From Abelmoschus esculentus (taxonomy: Eukaryota > Streptophyta > Magnoliopsida > Malvales > Malvaceae): 64,000 nt of DNA. Made by a program: the position numbers and the translations under genes. The stretch spans positions 2,368,501-2,432,500 of the forward strand of contig JAUCBN010000035.1 in the NCBI GenBank assembly GCA_035048815.1. The letters are read 5' to 3'. Below the pieces are notes generated by a model that saw only the letters and a list, made by a program, of their open reading frames with translations, did not search any database and was not told where the DNA came from. Shown piece after piece: positions 1 to 10,007 of the stretch (position 1 is its first letter; every line of letters starts with the position of its first letter).

Positions 1-23
1 ATTGTAAATGTAACAGTCTATAG

Positions 24-508
24 GCTTCCTCGGCCCCGGCGTGTCGCTGCTCTGCTTGAACTTTGCAAAGTCACCTGAAATTGCTGCTTTGTTGATGACA
101 GCAGCCCTGAGCTTGAGTTCTTTTAGCCAAGCTGGTTTCCTTCTCAACATGCAAGTAAGTTCGATTTCGTCCACTCGATCCAAAACAAACGATTGACCAT
201 AAAACTAAATGCTGTTTATTTCACCAGGATATTGCACCTCAATATGCAGGATTCCTCCATGGTAAGTTAAAGCCAATGATTTTATACATATCTGTAGTAA
301 CAACAATGACATGTTCTTAATCTGAATCCTGTAACCAGGCATATCAAACTCAGCAGGGACACTGGCTGCCATAATCAGCACGATCGGAACCGGCTATTTC
401 GTGCAGTGGTTAGGATCTTTTCAAGCATTCCTCTCTGTCACAGCTTGCCTCTATTTCATTACAACCATTTTCTGGAACATGTTTGCAACTGGGGAGCGAG
501 TTTTCTAG
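24..508 (+). CDS. PHT4-family anion/phosphate transporter, 3' end (partial)
   Basis: Last three exons of a major-facilitator transporter of the plant PHT4 (ANTR) family, which carries inorganic phosphate or organic anions across plastid or Golgi membranes. Exons are 24-154, 228-261 and 339-508, all with GT/AG junctions. The spliced frame gives the family's C-terminal transmembrane part with the motifs SFSQAGFLLNMQDIAPQYAG, HGISNSAGTLAAI and a carboxyl end FATGERVF followed by TAG. The DIAPQY/SGxLHGxSNxAG block is the family signature around TM10-11. The 5' part lies outside the window. The wording resembles the PHT4;5 type (chloroplast 'probable anion transporter 6'), but I cannot separate subtypes from the C-terminus alone. 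Confidence 0.85.
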
Positions 509-1493
509 TATTGTCAATGAGCATGAAAATTTTGGGGGTGTAATCTTTTATAGGCATGATTGATATAGCAATTGTGTTTGCTGGTCGGAAAAGTACTTGA
601 TTTTGTTTTGATTTTTACATCTCTCTCTGTTATACACTCGAAATTTCTTCAAATCTTAGTAGAATGAATAAAAGATTTGCAAGAATTTCAGGTGCTGCTA
701 CTGAAAGTTGGTATCGAAATGACTGGAATCATGAAAAATGAAATCTAAACCAAATTTCTTCAAATTTATTTGGATGAATCCACCTCTTACATCGTTTTAA
801 TGTGACTATTGATATTTAAATGATATTATTTTAGTCGATAAATAATTTTCAAGCATCGAACATTAATCGTTTAATCACTATACTATAATATTAATGTTTG
901 AACCTATGATATTCAGAAACAACAATATTTTCTTTAACCACCAAAGTAGGATCATTCATGCTGAATCGAATATTTAAATAAAAAGAAAACGTATGTTATT
1001 AGCTAAAAAATTGGGAAAATCATAAAAAGAAAAGTCCAAATTCCTATTGTCACATATCTCAGCTGACAAAGCCCGTATAACTGTTGCACAAGAGCCTCCA
1101 AACCTACTTTGATTCCTCCACCACCTCCATAGACAACAACTGTTGACCTCTTTTTTTCTGAACTCTCTCACAGCATCCAGCTTCACCGGATTACATTCTT
1201 AATTACATCAATCCACCAAAGTTTCGACCTTTTATGACAGGGAGTGACAGGTTCCTCGAATCTAAAACTCCATCATCTTTATAGTTTTGCTCGATTTGGA
1301 TTTGGGGAATCCCAGTCAAACACTGTTTATCTCATACTAGTTTTTTTTTTTTTTTTGGATTTTTAGCCAATATCCATCAGTCAAACCAAATCAAGATTGG
1401 ATTTTTCTTGCCTTAATTGCGTGTAAAGTATCTTATCTTTGTCTGATCAGGTGATTCAAGGGATCAGCTTTATCGATTGGGGTTTTCAAGGAG
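509..1493. other. 3' flank and intergenic DNA between PHT4 and DUF962 genes
   Basis: Holds the 3' UTR of the transporter with AATAAA-like signals near 665, then AT-rich DNA, a poly-T run around 1349-1366 and the leader of the next gene. A short open frame on the minus strand (974-1186) has no recognisable protein features and is not accepted as a gene. Confidence 0.5.
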
Positions 1494-1832
1494 ATGAATT
1501 TCAGGAGCTTGGAGGAGTTTTGGGCGTTTTATGTGAATCAGCACTCCAAACCATCAACAAGACGCTGGCACTTTGCCGGCACGCTCCTGAGTATTGTATT
1601 GTTTATATATTCCTTGTTGTTTAACCGGTGGTTCTTGGTGTTTGTGCCGATATGTGGCTATGGATTTGCCTGGTACAGTCATTTCTTTGTGGAAGGGAAT
1701 GTCCCTGCCACTTTTGGACATCCGTTTTGGTCCCTTTTGTGTGATTTCAGGATGTTTGGATTGATGCTTACTGGGAAAATGGATAGGGAGATCAAGAGGC
1801 TTGGAAAGAGACCTATATTACAGGGCTTCTAA
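1494..1832 (+). CDS. DUF962 / Mpo1-like small membrane protein
   Basis: Single-exon 112-residue protein of the DUF962 (YGL010w/Mpo1) family. Yeast Mpo1 is an ER-membrane Fe(II)-dependent dioxygenase that removes one carbon from 2-hydroxy fatty acids during phytosphingosine breakdown; the plant function here is inferred from that. Visible features: N-terminal SLEEFWAFYVNQHSKPSTRR, two hydrophobic stretches (about residues 28-43 and 46-60), and the conserved histidines H17, H26, H63 (in WYSHFFVEGN) and H76 (in FGHPFWSLLCD), likely iron ligands. The C-terminus ends LGKRPILQGF. The start is the first ATG in the conserved MNFRSLEEF context. Fungal members are longer; the short form is normal for one plant subgroup. 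Confidence 0.85.
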   Translation: MNFRSLEEFWAFYVNQHSKPSTRRWHFAGTLLSIVLFIYSLLFNRWFLVFVPICGYGFAWYSHFFVEGNVPATFGHPFWSLLCDFRMFGLMLTGKMDREIKRLGKRPILQGF

Positions 1833-2800
1833 AGGGTTCTTATGTAAAACTTTACTTCTTTTTTCCCTTGTTTAATTCATATGATACAGATACTTGTATT
1901 TTTCATCTGTTTGCTAGGATGTTGTCAGCTATAGTTAAAACTCTTGCTTCTGACGATGTTTAATTCACTACTCTTGAGTTTGTGATGAATGATTGAGTAG
2001 AATTCATAGATGGATGAGTGTTGCTGTAGATATAATTGTGGCCTTTCTGAGTGATAAGGTTGAACAATTTTGATGAATTTTCTGCTGTTAATGCTTAGTT
2101 AATGAGCCATTTTGTTCAAAGGCTTGCTTACTTGTTCGTGGAAGGCCTCAAATTCGGGTTCTGTTCTGCTTTAGGTTATGTAAAACTTCATAGAGGAAAC
2201 CTTTAGATTGTTGAGTTTGAGGAATATGGTTTAACAATGTTTGCAGCCATAATGAATGAAATGGTCACTAGACAACAGTCGGCTCAACTTGTTTTAAGAA
2301 ATCATTTGCTCAGCTTTGATGTGGGTAAAACTTATATATTTAGTGACCCTTTGGTAATCTCTGCATCACTCACTATCTCCCATTGTCTGAAATGAAGTAG
2401 GCAGTAGTATTGTTTGTCTGTATATAGTTTGTTTGAATTCCCTAAGAATACTTCTGTTGAGACAGAATGATTTTAGCAAATAGGATGATGCCATTGAGAA
2501 TGAGTATGGAAACTTGTGTGATGTTAGGAACCCTATTCATTATCCTTCCTAGTTTGACATGTTAAACCTTGGTCATTTGAGATGTTAATAAGGGTTTTAA
2601 CCACTGTTCCAGTTGGCTAGATGACAGTGTGTTTTGCAGCACAAAACCGAACAGCCTGCGCCTTGAGTTACCAATGGACTCTAACTTTGGGTTGGTGTGT
2701 GTGGCTGATGGCTGATGCTTGTGAAAGAAAACAAAATCAATCTACTTGTTCAATTGACAGTAGAGGTAGTTGACACTGTTTCACAGTTGGTAAATCTGTC
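1833..2800. other. Intergenic, no gene seen
   Basis: 3' UTR of the DUF962 gene followed by unremarkable AT-rich DNA. No open frame with protein character and no clear repeat structure was seen. Confidence 0.5.
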
Positions 2801-2804
2801 CTTA

Positions 2805-2963
2805 GATCGAATAAAGCATCGTGTCAAGAAACTCAAATTCGACGCAATTGTACAGCTTTCCAGTTTCCACATCCTTGACCGAAAAGTTATAAAGGCCAGC
2901 ACTGTCCTCTCTAACCAAGACTTGAAGACTTCCCAGGTCCTTGGTCAATGGCCTTGACTTAAA
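2805..2963 (-). pseudogene. Unassigned coding-like fragment
   Basis: On the minus strand a frame of about 50 codons reads with protein-like composition (PLTKDLGSLQVLVRED, then GLYNFSVKDVETGKLYNC, EFEFLDTMLYSI) and then hits a TAG. It lies just downstream of the DEX1-like stop codon, in the same orientation, so it is not part of that reading frame. I do not recognise the family. It may be an exon fragment of a duplicated or captured gene. A plus-strand frame over the same bases (2715-2957) is judged a shadow. Confidence 0.25.
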
Positions 2964-3489
2964 TGGTGTAACCTATAGCATGTATTGAGATCCAATACAG
3001 TGCAGCTTTCACAAGTCTGTATTTCGGGAGAATGACGGTAAAGGCCTGCCGCCCTGTGGTTGAAGGATGATAAGCACACCAAACATCCCAAGCATCGGGA
3101 AGACGAGAAACCACTTCATCAGTTTGTAGTAATACATGTGGAATGTGAGGGAGAAGTCATCTGAGAAATATAGTCTGTTCTTGTCAACCATCTCCATAAG
3201 AACAGTCCCTGTAGTCCTTACCCCTACTGTTGGAAGTTTAATCCGATATTTTCCAGGGCGCTCAAAGATCTGGCTTTGCTTTATCCTTCTTTCTCCTTGC
3301 CAGTTACCCGAGACATTTAACATTGTCTGCATTGTTTCAGCACAGTGACATTGTAAGGTGCTTGGAACCCTGAAGGATATCTATGTTTATCCATAATCTC
3401 AATCTCTACCCATAAGTTCTTGCCTTCCTCGTCACGTAAAGCTCGGGACGAATATGTGACATATACTCCCTCACGGTCGTACCTGTTTG

Positions 3490-3937
3490 TGTAATGGTTA
3501 GGTCTAGAATGTAACTAGAAAAGAAAGGATTTTAGGAGATGAAGAATAGAGGAAGAAGGAGCTGAAATTTCATTAACGATCTGTAAAAGCATAAGGTTTT
3601 ACAATGACTTCTCTTTCATATATTAGGTTACACCAGAATTATTTCTTTACAGGTGTCTTCAGGCTATTGATCATAATTTTTCAGAGTAACTAACTCCATT
3701 CTCATATCCAGCTGTACAGGTTCTGGTTCCTTCTATTTCTGGTCCGGTTCACCCACACTTATCTGGTCATTTGCTTCTAATCTGGTCCGGTCTACCTCTT
3801 TGGAAACGTCGTCGTTTGCTCCCATTTCCTTAATTCCTCTCTTTTCCCCAATTCTCATTCGAATGTGCCCTAATTTTCCCCGATTCCAGTCCTTCTCAGC
3901 CTTCCCTTCTCTCAATTCTTCTCCTCGAGCCATAACA
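3490..3937 (-). repeat. 3' LTR of the gypsy element (left copy)
   Basis: 448-bp long terminal repeat, TGTAATGGTTAGG...CATAACA on the plus strand. It matches the right copy at all but five positions. It is the downstream LTR in the element's own orientation. Confidence 0.96.
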
Positions 3938-4824
3938 ATGCCCCCTTCTTCAGACGATCCTTGACCCCAAGGATCAAAGTCCGGAAATTGGGATTTAAGA
4001 GCCGTGTAGTCCTCCCAAGTTGCATCGGCGGGACCGAAATTAGTCCACTGAATGAGAAGTTGTGTAACAGCCTGGTTGTTCCGTTTGACCATGCGTTTGT
4101 CGAGGACGAGCGCAGGGTAGACCTTTAAAGTCCCATCGGCCGCAAGTTCTGGTGGATCTTGAGAGGTAACTTCTTGGTCTCCAATCTTCTTTTTTAATAA
4201 ACTGACATGGAATACGGGATGTATGCGTGACGTCTCTGGTAGAAGTAATTTGTAGGCTACGGATCCGACTTTGGCAATAATGCGATAAGGACCAAAGTAA
4301 CGAGCCGAAAGTTTCAGATTTCGACGTACCGCAATCGAAGTCTGTCTGTAAGGTTGCAAACGAAGGTACACCCAATCTCCAACTGAAAACACTCTTTCAC
4401 TACGTTTTTTGTCTGCATGCTGTTTCATACGGTTCTGTGCTTTAGTTAAATTCTCCTTGAGTAACTGATTGAGAGCCTGTCTATCTGTAAGTAGTTGATG
4501 GACTGCCTGAACTTGCGAATCACCCTTGCATTGCATTTCTTGAGGTGGAAAACCATACAAAGCCTGAAAAGGGGTCATACCCAATGCTGTATGATAAGTG
4601 GTATTGTACCACCATTCGGCTTGGGGTAGAAGTTTGACCCAAGTGCTAGGCTTAAGAAAATAAACACTTCGTAAATACTGTTCAAGGCACTGATTAAGCC
4701 TCTCGGTCTGCCCATCAGATTCGGGATGATAGGCTGTGGTGAAATGGGTTTCAGTGCCCAATTGCTTGAATAATTCCTTCCAAAAAATACTTGTGAAGGT
4801 TCTGTCTCGATCAGATATAGCCAC
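3733..4824 (-). pseudogene. Gypsy integrase C-terminal half and chromodomain
   Basis: Open frame of 363 codons continuing the integrase after the frameshift near 4845. It starts at the second catalytic aspartate (ISDRDRTF), carries the catalytic glutamate region (QTERLNQCLEQYLR), the GPYRII and HPVFHVSLLK integrase C-terminal motifs, and a chromodomain-like segment (LLIQWTNFGPADATWEDY). The frame runs past the polypurine tract into the 3' LTR and stops there. It is out of frame with the rest of pol, so the integrase is split. Confidence 0.9.
3938..3953 (-). other. Polypurine tract of the gypsy element
   Basis: Directly inside the left LTR the minus strand reads GAAGAAGGGGGCAT, a purine-rich tract at the position expected for plus-strand priming. 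Confidence 0.7.
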
Positions 4825-7073
4825 TTTAGGGGTCCCTGTAGTTTGTAGATATTGTCTAGATATAGCTTAGCCACCTCGGTAACAGAGTAAGGATGATTGA
4901 GGGCAAGGAAGTGAGCAAACTTGGTAAATTTATCAATCACTACCAAGATGCAGTTGTGTTTAAAAGAATTAGGCAACCCTTCAATAAAGTCCATAGAAAT
5001 GACTTCCCAAGCTTTTTCAGGGATAGGTATAGGCTGCAAGAGACCAGGCTTAGGCACATGTTCAGTTTTAGTGCGTTGACAAATATCACATTGCAAAACA
5101 TAATGTTTAACAGAAGCTTTCATACCAGGCCAAAAGAATGATAATTTTAACCTATAGTACGTAGCCTGAATACCTGAATGGCCACCTTGAGGAGAGTCAT
5201 GAAGTGCAACTAGAAGTTGTTGCCTGAGATTGCCTGAACTACCAACATAAACTCGACCTTTATATCGCAGCACACCCTTTTTTAGTGTCCAATTGTTGAC
5301 AGAATTAGGAAGCACAGATAGAGCAGTAAGTTTATCCATAGCAAATTGATCCTCTTTGTATGTAGCTTCAATTTCCAAGACCCAAGTAGGAATAATAGCT
5401 GTAGCCTGCAATTCAAAAATTTCAGGAGAGAATTCCTCTCGTCGTGATAGGGCATCAGCCACTAGGTTTGTTTTACCCTTTCTGAATTTAATCACAAAAT
5501 CCAATCCAAGAAGTTTAGTCAAGCCCCTCTTTTGGATTGTAGTTGTCAATCTTTGCTCGAGTAGGTGTTTAAGAGGTTCGTGATCTGTTTTGATCACAAA
5601 TAGGCCAACCTCTAAATAATGCCTCCATTTTTCCACAACCATCAAAATGGCCAAATATTCCCTTTCATATGCTGGAAGATCAGCATTCTTAGGGCTCAAA
5701 TGTTTGCTCAAATAAGCTATAGGTCGGCCTTCTTGGGATAAGACAGCTCCTATGTCTTTAGAGCTCGCATCTGTCTCCAAACAAAAGGGTTTGGTAAAAT
5801 TTGGCAAGGCCAAGACAGGTGTGCTGCACATTGTCAATTTTAAAGCTTCGAAAGCATCCTTAGCTGCAGGGGTCCATTGGAAACAGTCCTTCTTGAGCAT
5901 ATGAGTTAAGGGGCGACTGATTTCTCCATAGTGTCTCACAAACTTTCGGTAATACCCAGTGAGACCTAAGAATCCTCTCAAGGATTTCAATGTTGTAGGA
6001 AAGGGCCAATTTCTCATAGCCTCTACTTTAGATGGGTCGGTAGCTACCCCTGTATCAGAAATTATATGCCCCAAATACTCTACTGAAGACTGCCCAAAAA
6101 AGCACTTCGATTTGCGAGCAAAAAGTTGATGAGAAAGCAGTAGTTGCAGAACAGATTCTAGGTGTTGAAGATGTGCTTCCCAAGATCGACTATAGATTAA
6201 GATGTCATCAAAAAATACAAGGATAAATTTCCTTAAAAAAGGAGCAAAGATTTCATTCATAAGTGACTGAAAGGTTGCAGGGGCATTTGTTAAGCCAAAA
6301 GGCATAACCTTGAATTCGTAATGGCCATGGTGGGTTCGAAAAGCAGTCTTTGGCACATCTTCAGATCGAATTCGAATCTGCCAATATCCGAATCGAAGGT
6401 CTATTTTGGAAAAAAATTGTGCCCCATGTAACTCATCCAATAAGTCTTCAACAATAGGTATAGGAAACTTATTTTTGACAGTCAATGCATTCAACTGCCT
6501 ATAATCAATACAAAGTCGCCAAGAACCATCTTTTTTCTTAACAAGTAAGCAAGGAGAGGCAAAGGGACTCTTACTTGTTTGAATTATAGAAGATGCTAAC
6601 ATGTCAACAACTTGCCTTTCTACCTCAGTTTTCTGGCAGTGGGGAAACCTATAAGGTCGTAAGTTCACTGGTTGAGAGTTAGGGTGCAAGACAATAGCAT
6701 GATCCTGGGACCTAACTGGTGGAAGGCCCTGTGGTTCTGCAAACACAGCTTTGTATTTGTCTAATAGAGGCTCCAATCTTGGAGGTAGAACATAGGCACT
6801 TTCTTCACAAGTAAGGACATACATCTCTCCCAAAAAATCAGCATCCTTATCAGTAAGCTTTTGGAGTTTATCTCCAGAAATAAGCTTAAAAGATGTAGGT
6901 TTGTGGCCACTGTAAAGTATGACTTGTTTGCTGTCCTTCAAAAAACTTACAGTCATGGCATTAAAATCCATAGATATAGGGCTGTAAATTCGCATCCAAT
7001 CAACCCCCAATACCATGTCATTGCCTCCCATTTGTAGTACTCGAAAGTCATGCATAAATTCATGGCCCTGCAT
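4575..7073 (-). pseudogene. Gypsy pol: reverse transcriptase, RNase H, integrase N-terminal part
   Basis: Frame of 832 codons. The N-terminal end is the tail of the protease region (VLGVDWM). Reverse transcriptase follows with WRLCIDYRQLN, the MPFGLTNAPATFQ motif and the catalytic VFFDDILIY near residue 290 (about 6200-6215). RNase H comes next (FCLETDASSKDIGAVLSQ, KTDHEPLKHLL, VADALSRR). The integrase zinc finger (HSGIQATYYR, CDICQRTK) and first catalytic aspartate (ISMDFIEGLP) end the good part. Near 4845 one base is missing relative to the conserved integrase core, so the last 80 or so codons are out of frame and meaningless. An upstream in-frame TGA at 7077-7079 separates it from protease. 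Confidence 0.93.
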
Positions 7074-7076
7074 TTT

Positions 7077-8306
7077 TCAAGATAAGTTTTTGGTAGTAGC
7101 TAAGCTATACAATTTTTCACTGTTAGCTACCGTGATGGCCAAAGGGGTTGTAGAGTGCATTTGTAATCCTTCCTTAGCCCAAGTTGGTGTAATGAAACTG
7201 TGTGTGCTTCCACTATCCACCAAAATGGTTAATGGTCTGCCTTTGATAGTACCCTGGATTCGTAATGTATGATGCCCCACATTGCCAGTTAATGCATGGA
7301 TCGAGATCTCTAAATCCTCTTCTGTTGGTTGTTGTAGACCAGAATCAATAGGTTCCTGCAGAGGCTCATCTGTAGGTTCCTGAGGACCTTCCTCCTCCAT
7401 TAAATTCAGTTGTTTCAGCTTACACTGATGCCCAGGGTTGAATTTGTCCCCACACTTAAAGCAAAGGTTATTAGCTCGTCGAAATTCCAATAGTGACTGC
7501 CTGGGTGGAGGCTGAGGTAAAGGAGTTTTAGCAAGAGGAGCCAGAGTCGAATTCTTTGTTGGAATATGTGAAGTGTGGTAGTTGAGATAACTTATTGAAT
7601 TCTTCTATTATATCATCAGTATTTCGAGTGCAAAACCGATGACATAAATCTGCCACAAAATCCTGCCAAGTAGCCTTACTCTTTTGCATAATATAACCAT
7701 CAAACCAGGTCTCAGCTTTACCCGGAAGATACATCGTAGCAACCTCTAGCTGATGTGTTGAGGGGATATCAAAGATAGCAAAATATTTTTCATATTTGCG
7801 AATCCAAGCACGGGGTTGTCACCATCAAACATAGGAACATCTATCTTAGGTTTCAACCTAAATGTGTTTCCAGTAGACGTGTTGCTACTATTTTCAGCAG
7901 GAGAAAAGTCTTGGAGTAAAGAAGTGTCACCCTTGTCAGACCATTGACCAGGAAGGTGTGCTTTACCTCGAGGAAGTGTTGATGTGTGAGGTTTTGAAGC
8001 TAGTATACCAGGATCATCAAGCTTCATAGTATAACGTTCCTTGTCATCAATCACTGTGATGTGAATGGGATTTTGAGTGTCGGGTATTTTGCTTGTTTGT
8101 GCAGGTATTGGTGGTTGCTTTGGTGGAGACTCTGAATCAGCCCGTTCTGCGACCTTCTTGACAAGATCGAGCAACGTATGAAGATCTGATTGTGTAGCGT
8201 CTAAGGTGGATTCAAAACTTCCCAGACGAGCTTCAAGTTGGCCATGTTTAAGCGTCATCTCATCCAACTGCCGCTGAATGACTGACAAATCTATTGTATC
8301 TGCCAT
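7077..8306 (-). pseudogene. Gypsy gag and protease start, with internal deletion
   Basis: The gag region begins with a coiled-coil-like N-terminus (MADTIDLSVIQRQLDEMTLK) at 8306. Three frames are needed to read it: 8306-7746, 7734-about 7565, and about 7565-7077. The first change, near 7815, falls in the conserved 'PMFDGDNP' segment. The second follows 'EEFNKLSQ', after which most of the usual capsid C-terminal domain is absent, so a deletion is inferred. The third frame keeps the CCHC zinc knuckle (CFKCGDKFNPGHQCK) and the aspartic protease active site (ILVDSGSTHSF), then stops at TGA 7077-7079. Confidence 0.88.
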
Positions 8307-8349
8307 TGGTTTGGTTTGCTTAGGTTTTCCCAGTGTGAAGGTGGATCAA

Positions 8350-8367
8350 GACTGAATCCGATACCAA
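8350..8367 (-). other. Primer-binding site of the gypsy element
   Basis: Next to the 5' LTR the minus strand reads TTGGTATCGGATTCAG. The first bases match the initiator-methionine tRNA type of site (TGGTATC...), with later mismatches. Confidence 0.65.
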
Positions 8368-8815
8368 TGTAATGGTTAGGTCTAGAATGTAACTAGAAAA
8401 GAAAGGATTTTAGGAGATGAAGAATAAAGGAAGAAGGAGCTGAAATTTCATTAACGATCTGTAAAAGCATAAGGTTTTACAATGACTTCTCTTTCATATA
8501 TTAGGTTACACTAGAATTATTTCTTTACAGGTGTCTTCAGGCTATTGATCATAATTTTTCAGAGTAACTAACTCCATTCTCATATCCAGCTGTACAGGTT
8601 CTGGTTCCTTCTATTTCTGGTCCGGTTCACCCACACTTATCTGGTCATTTGCTTCTAATCCGGTCCGGTCTACCTCTTTAGAAACGTCGTCGTTTGCTCT
8701 CATTTCCTTAATTCCTCTCTTTTCCCCAATTCTCATTCGAATGTGCCCTAATTTTCCCCGATTCCAGTCCTTCTCAGCCTTCCCTTCTCTCAATTCTTCT
8801 CCTCGAGCCATAACA
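8368..8815 (-). repeat. 5' LTR of the gypsy element (right copy)
   Basis: 448-bp LTR identical to the left copy except for five transitions. It is the upstream, promoter LTR in the element's orientation. It is followed by the target duplication GTTTG at 8816-8820. Confidence 0.96.
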
Positions 8816-9024
8816 GTTTGCAACATTGTTTCTTCCTTTGTTACTTGATCTCCATGCCTGAAACAAACTACAATGAACTAATATAATTCTTAGAAAATGC
8901 ACTAACAACTAAAATTATATATCAAGTTTTCTATCCTGCCTTGAGTGGATGATGTGGAGCAGTGGTCGAAAACACAAAAGACATTCCCATTCATAGTTGT
9001 AACAATAAGAACTAGGTCATCACC

Positions 9025-9282
9025 TGTTGGAGTTTTGGAGTGCAAATTCTGCACGTACTTTTACTTGAGAAGTTCTGTTAGTTTGCTAACAATTTATTAA
9101 CCGTTTATTGTTGCCTATCTGTTAAAACAAACTGGTTAATTGATAATCAGGTTGTCATTGATGGGCTATAAAAGAAAGGGTCATTGACCCTGGCTGATCA
9201 TCATCTCAGCCAACATTTCCTTTAACCAGAAACACTTTTTCTTCTTTTCAACCTCTTCTCTTCTGCTGCTCTCTGTTCAACA
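9025..9282 (+). mobile_element. Solo LTR (258 bp) with target-site duplication
   Basis: Begins TGTTGGAG and ends TTCAACA, so it has TG...CA termini. It is flanked on both sides by the 5-bp direct repeat TCACC (9020-9024 and 9283-9287), the signature of LTR-retrotransposon integration. A TATA box (TATAAAAG, 9167-9174) and a pyrimidine-rich region downstream fit an LTR promoter read on the plus strand. No internal domain is present, so it is a solo LTR left by recombination between two LTRs, or a very short TRIM unit. It splits the DEX1-like exon that reads MVLADNVDGGD / LIVTTMNGNVFC. Confidence 0.85.
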
Positions 9283-9630
9283 TCACCACCATCAACATTG
9301 TCAGCTAAAACCATGTTGTACCTGTCAAGAAATGGTCCAAGTATGAAAAAGGAAACATGAAGGAGCATTGGGAAAGGTATGGAACCATAGTGTATAAGCA
9401 CAAACTATTTACGAAGTTTCATCAAAGGATGTCGTCACAATAGAGAGACCCTTGCTTTTCTCCCCTTGTTTACTTAAGTCAACTAGAAGGACTTGATTCA
9501 TTAATCTCCCATGAGTTTTATAAGGATAGACAAACCACTGAACCATCCTCAGAACATATATATTCCCAGATAATGTGGAAAATACAAGATCTGGGTGTCC
9601 ATCCCGTCAACATCACCAAAGAGATATTCA

Positions 9631-10007
9631 GCCAGAAAAATCTCGAAGTAATTCAAACAGATATAAGTCTTGATGTTTGTCGGCTCATAACGATCGACAA
9701 ATGTCACAAGGACTATAAATTTACCGATTGAAAATAAGATACCATAATGATTAAATTTAAAAATCGATGATCAAAAATATATAAACACTAAATATAAATT
9801 ACCATTTCAACAGTTTACCTTTATTTTAAATATACGAGTCCCTTTTGTACTATTATTTGTTTATATAAACAATGTTATTTAAATGGTTATAAAATATAAT
9901 TGAAATTAAACTAAGAGACATGAGATTATAAGAAAATTAAATAATATACTAACACGTATCAATATTTTTCAACTTTATTTATATTAATAACAAGTACAAG
10001 CAATGTG
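9631..10007. other. AT-rich intergenic DNA
   Basis: No gene or clear repeat seen. It contains the 3' flank of the HAKAI-like gene. Confidence 0.5.

Larger units (their letters stand above)
3490..8815 (-). mobile_element. Ty3/gypsy chromodomain LTR retrotransposon (defective)
   Basis: Complete LTR-to-LTR element of 5326 bp, transcribed on the minus strand. LTRs of 448 bp start TG and end CA and are flanked by the 5-bp target duplication GTTTG (3485-3489 and 8816-8820). Order of domains is gag, protease, reverse transcriptase, RNase H, integrase, chromodomain, which is the Ty3/gypsy chromovirus order; the small size suggests a Reina-like lineage. The two LTRs differ at five positions, all transitions (about 1.1%), so the insertion is recent. 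The coding part is broken: a frame change near 7815 and a deletion in gag, an in-frame TGA at 7077-7079 after protease, and a one-base frameshift near 4845 in integrase. It sits inside an exon of the DEX1-like pseudogene. Confidence 0.96.
3009..9630 (-). pseudogene. DEX1: DEX1-like pseudogene interrupted by two transposon insertions
   Basis: Remnant of a gene related to DEFECTIVE IN EXINE FORMATION 1, a plant membrane protein with FG-GAP/integrin-alpha-like repeats needed for pollen wall patterning. Pieces in minus-strand order: 9630-9415 ([43 protein letters not shown]); 9325-9283 (MVLADNVDGGD); 9024-8943 (LIVTTMNGNVFC, then out of frame); an exon split as 8858-8821 and 3489-about 3358 ([38 protein letters not shown]); and 3340-3009 ([20 protein letters not shown], a transmembrane segment, ending [11 protein letters not shown]). 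These match the order of the DEX1 C-terminal half as I remember it. Defects: frame breaks near 9615 and 8980, a stop after the first piece, no recognisable N-terminal half, a 17-nt GT...AG gap near 3340, a solo LTR at 9025-9282 and a gypsy element at 3490-8815. It cannot encode a full protein. Confidence 0.8.

Noticed and set aside
974..1186. 70-codon open frame on the minus strand
   Set aside because: Low-complexity AT-rich context, no recognisable motif, lies in a gene promoter region.
2715..2957. 80-codon plus-strand frame
   Set aside because: It is the reverse complement of a better protein-like minus-strand block and has no family features.
8611..8826. 71-codon frame in the right LTR
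   Set aside because: Same frame as the tail that runs into the left LTR; an LTR readthrough, not a gene.
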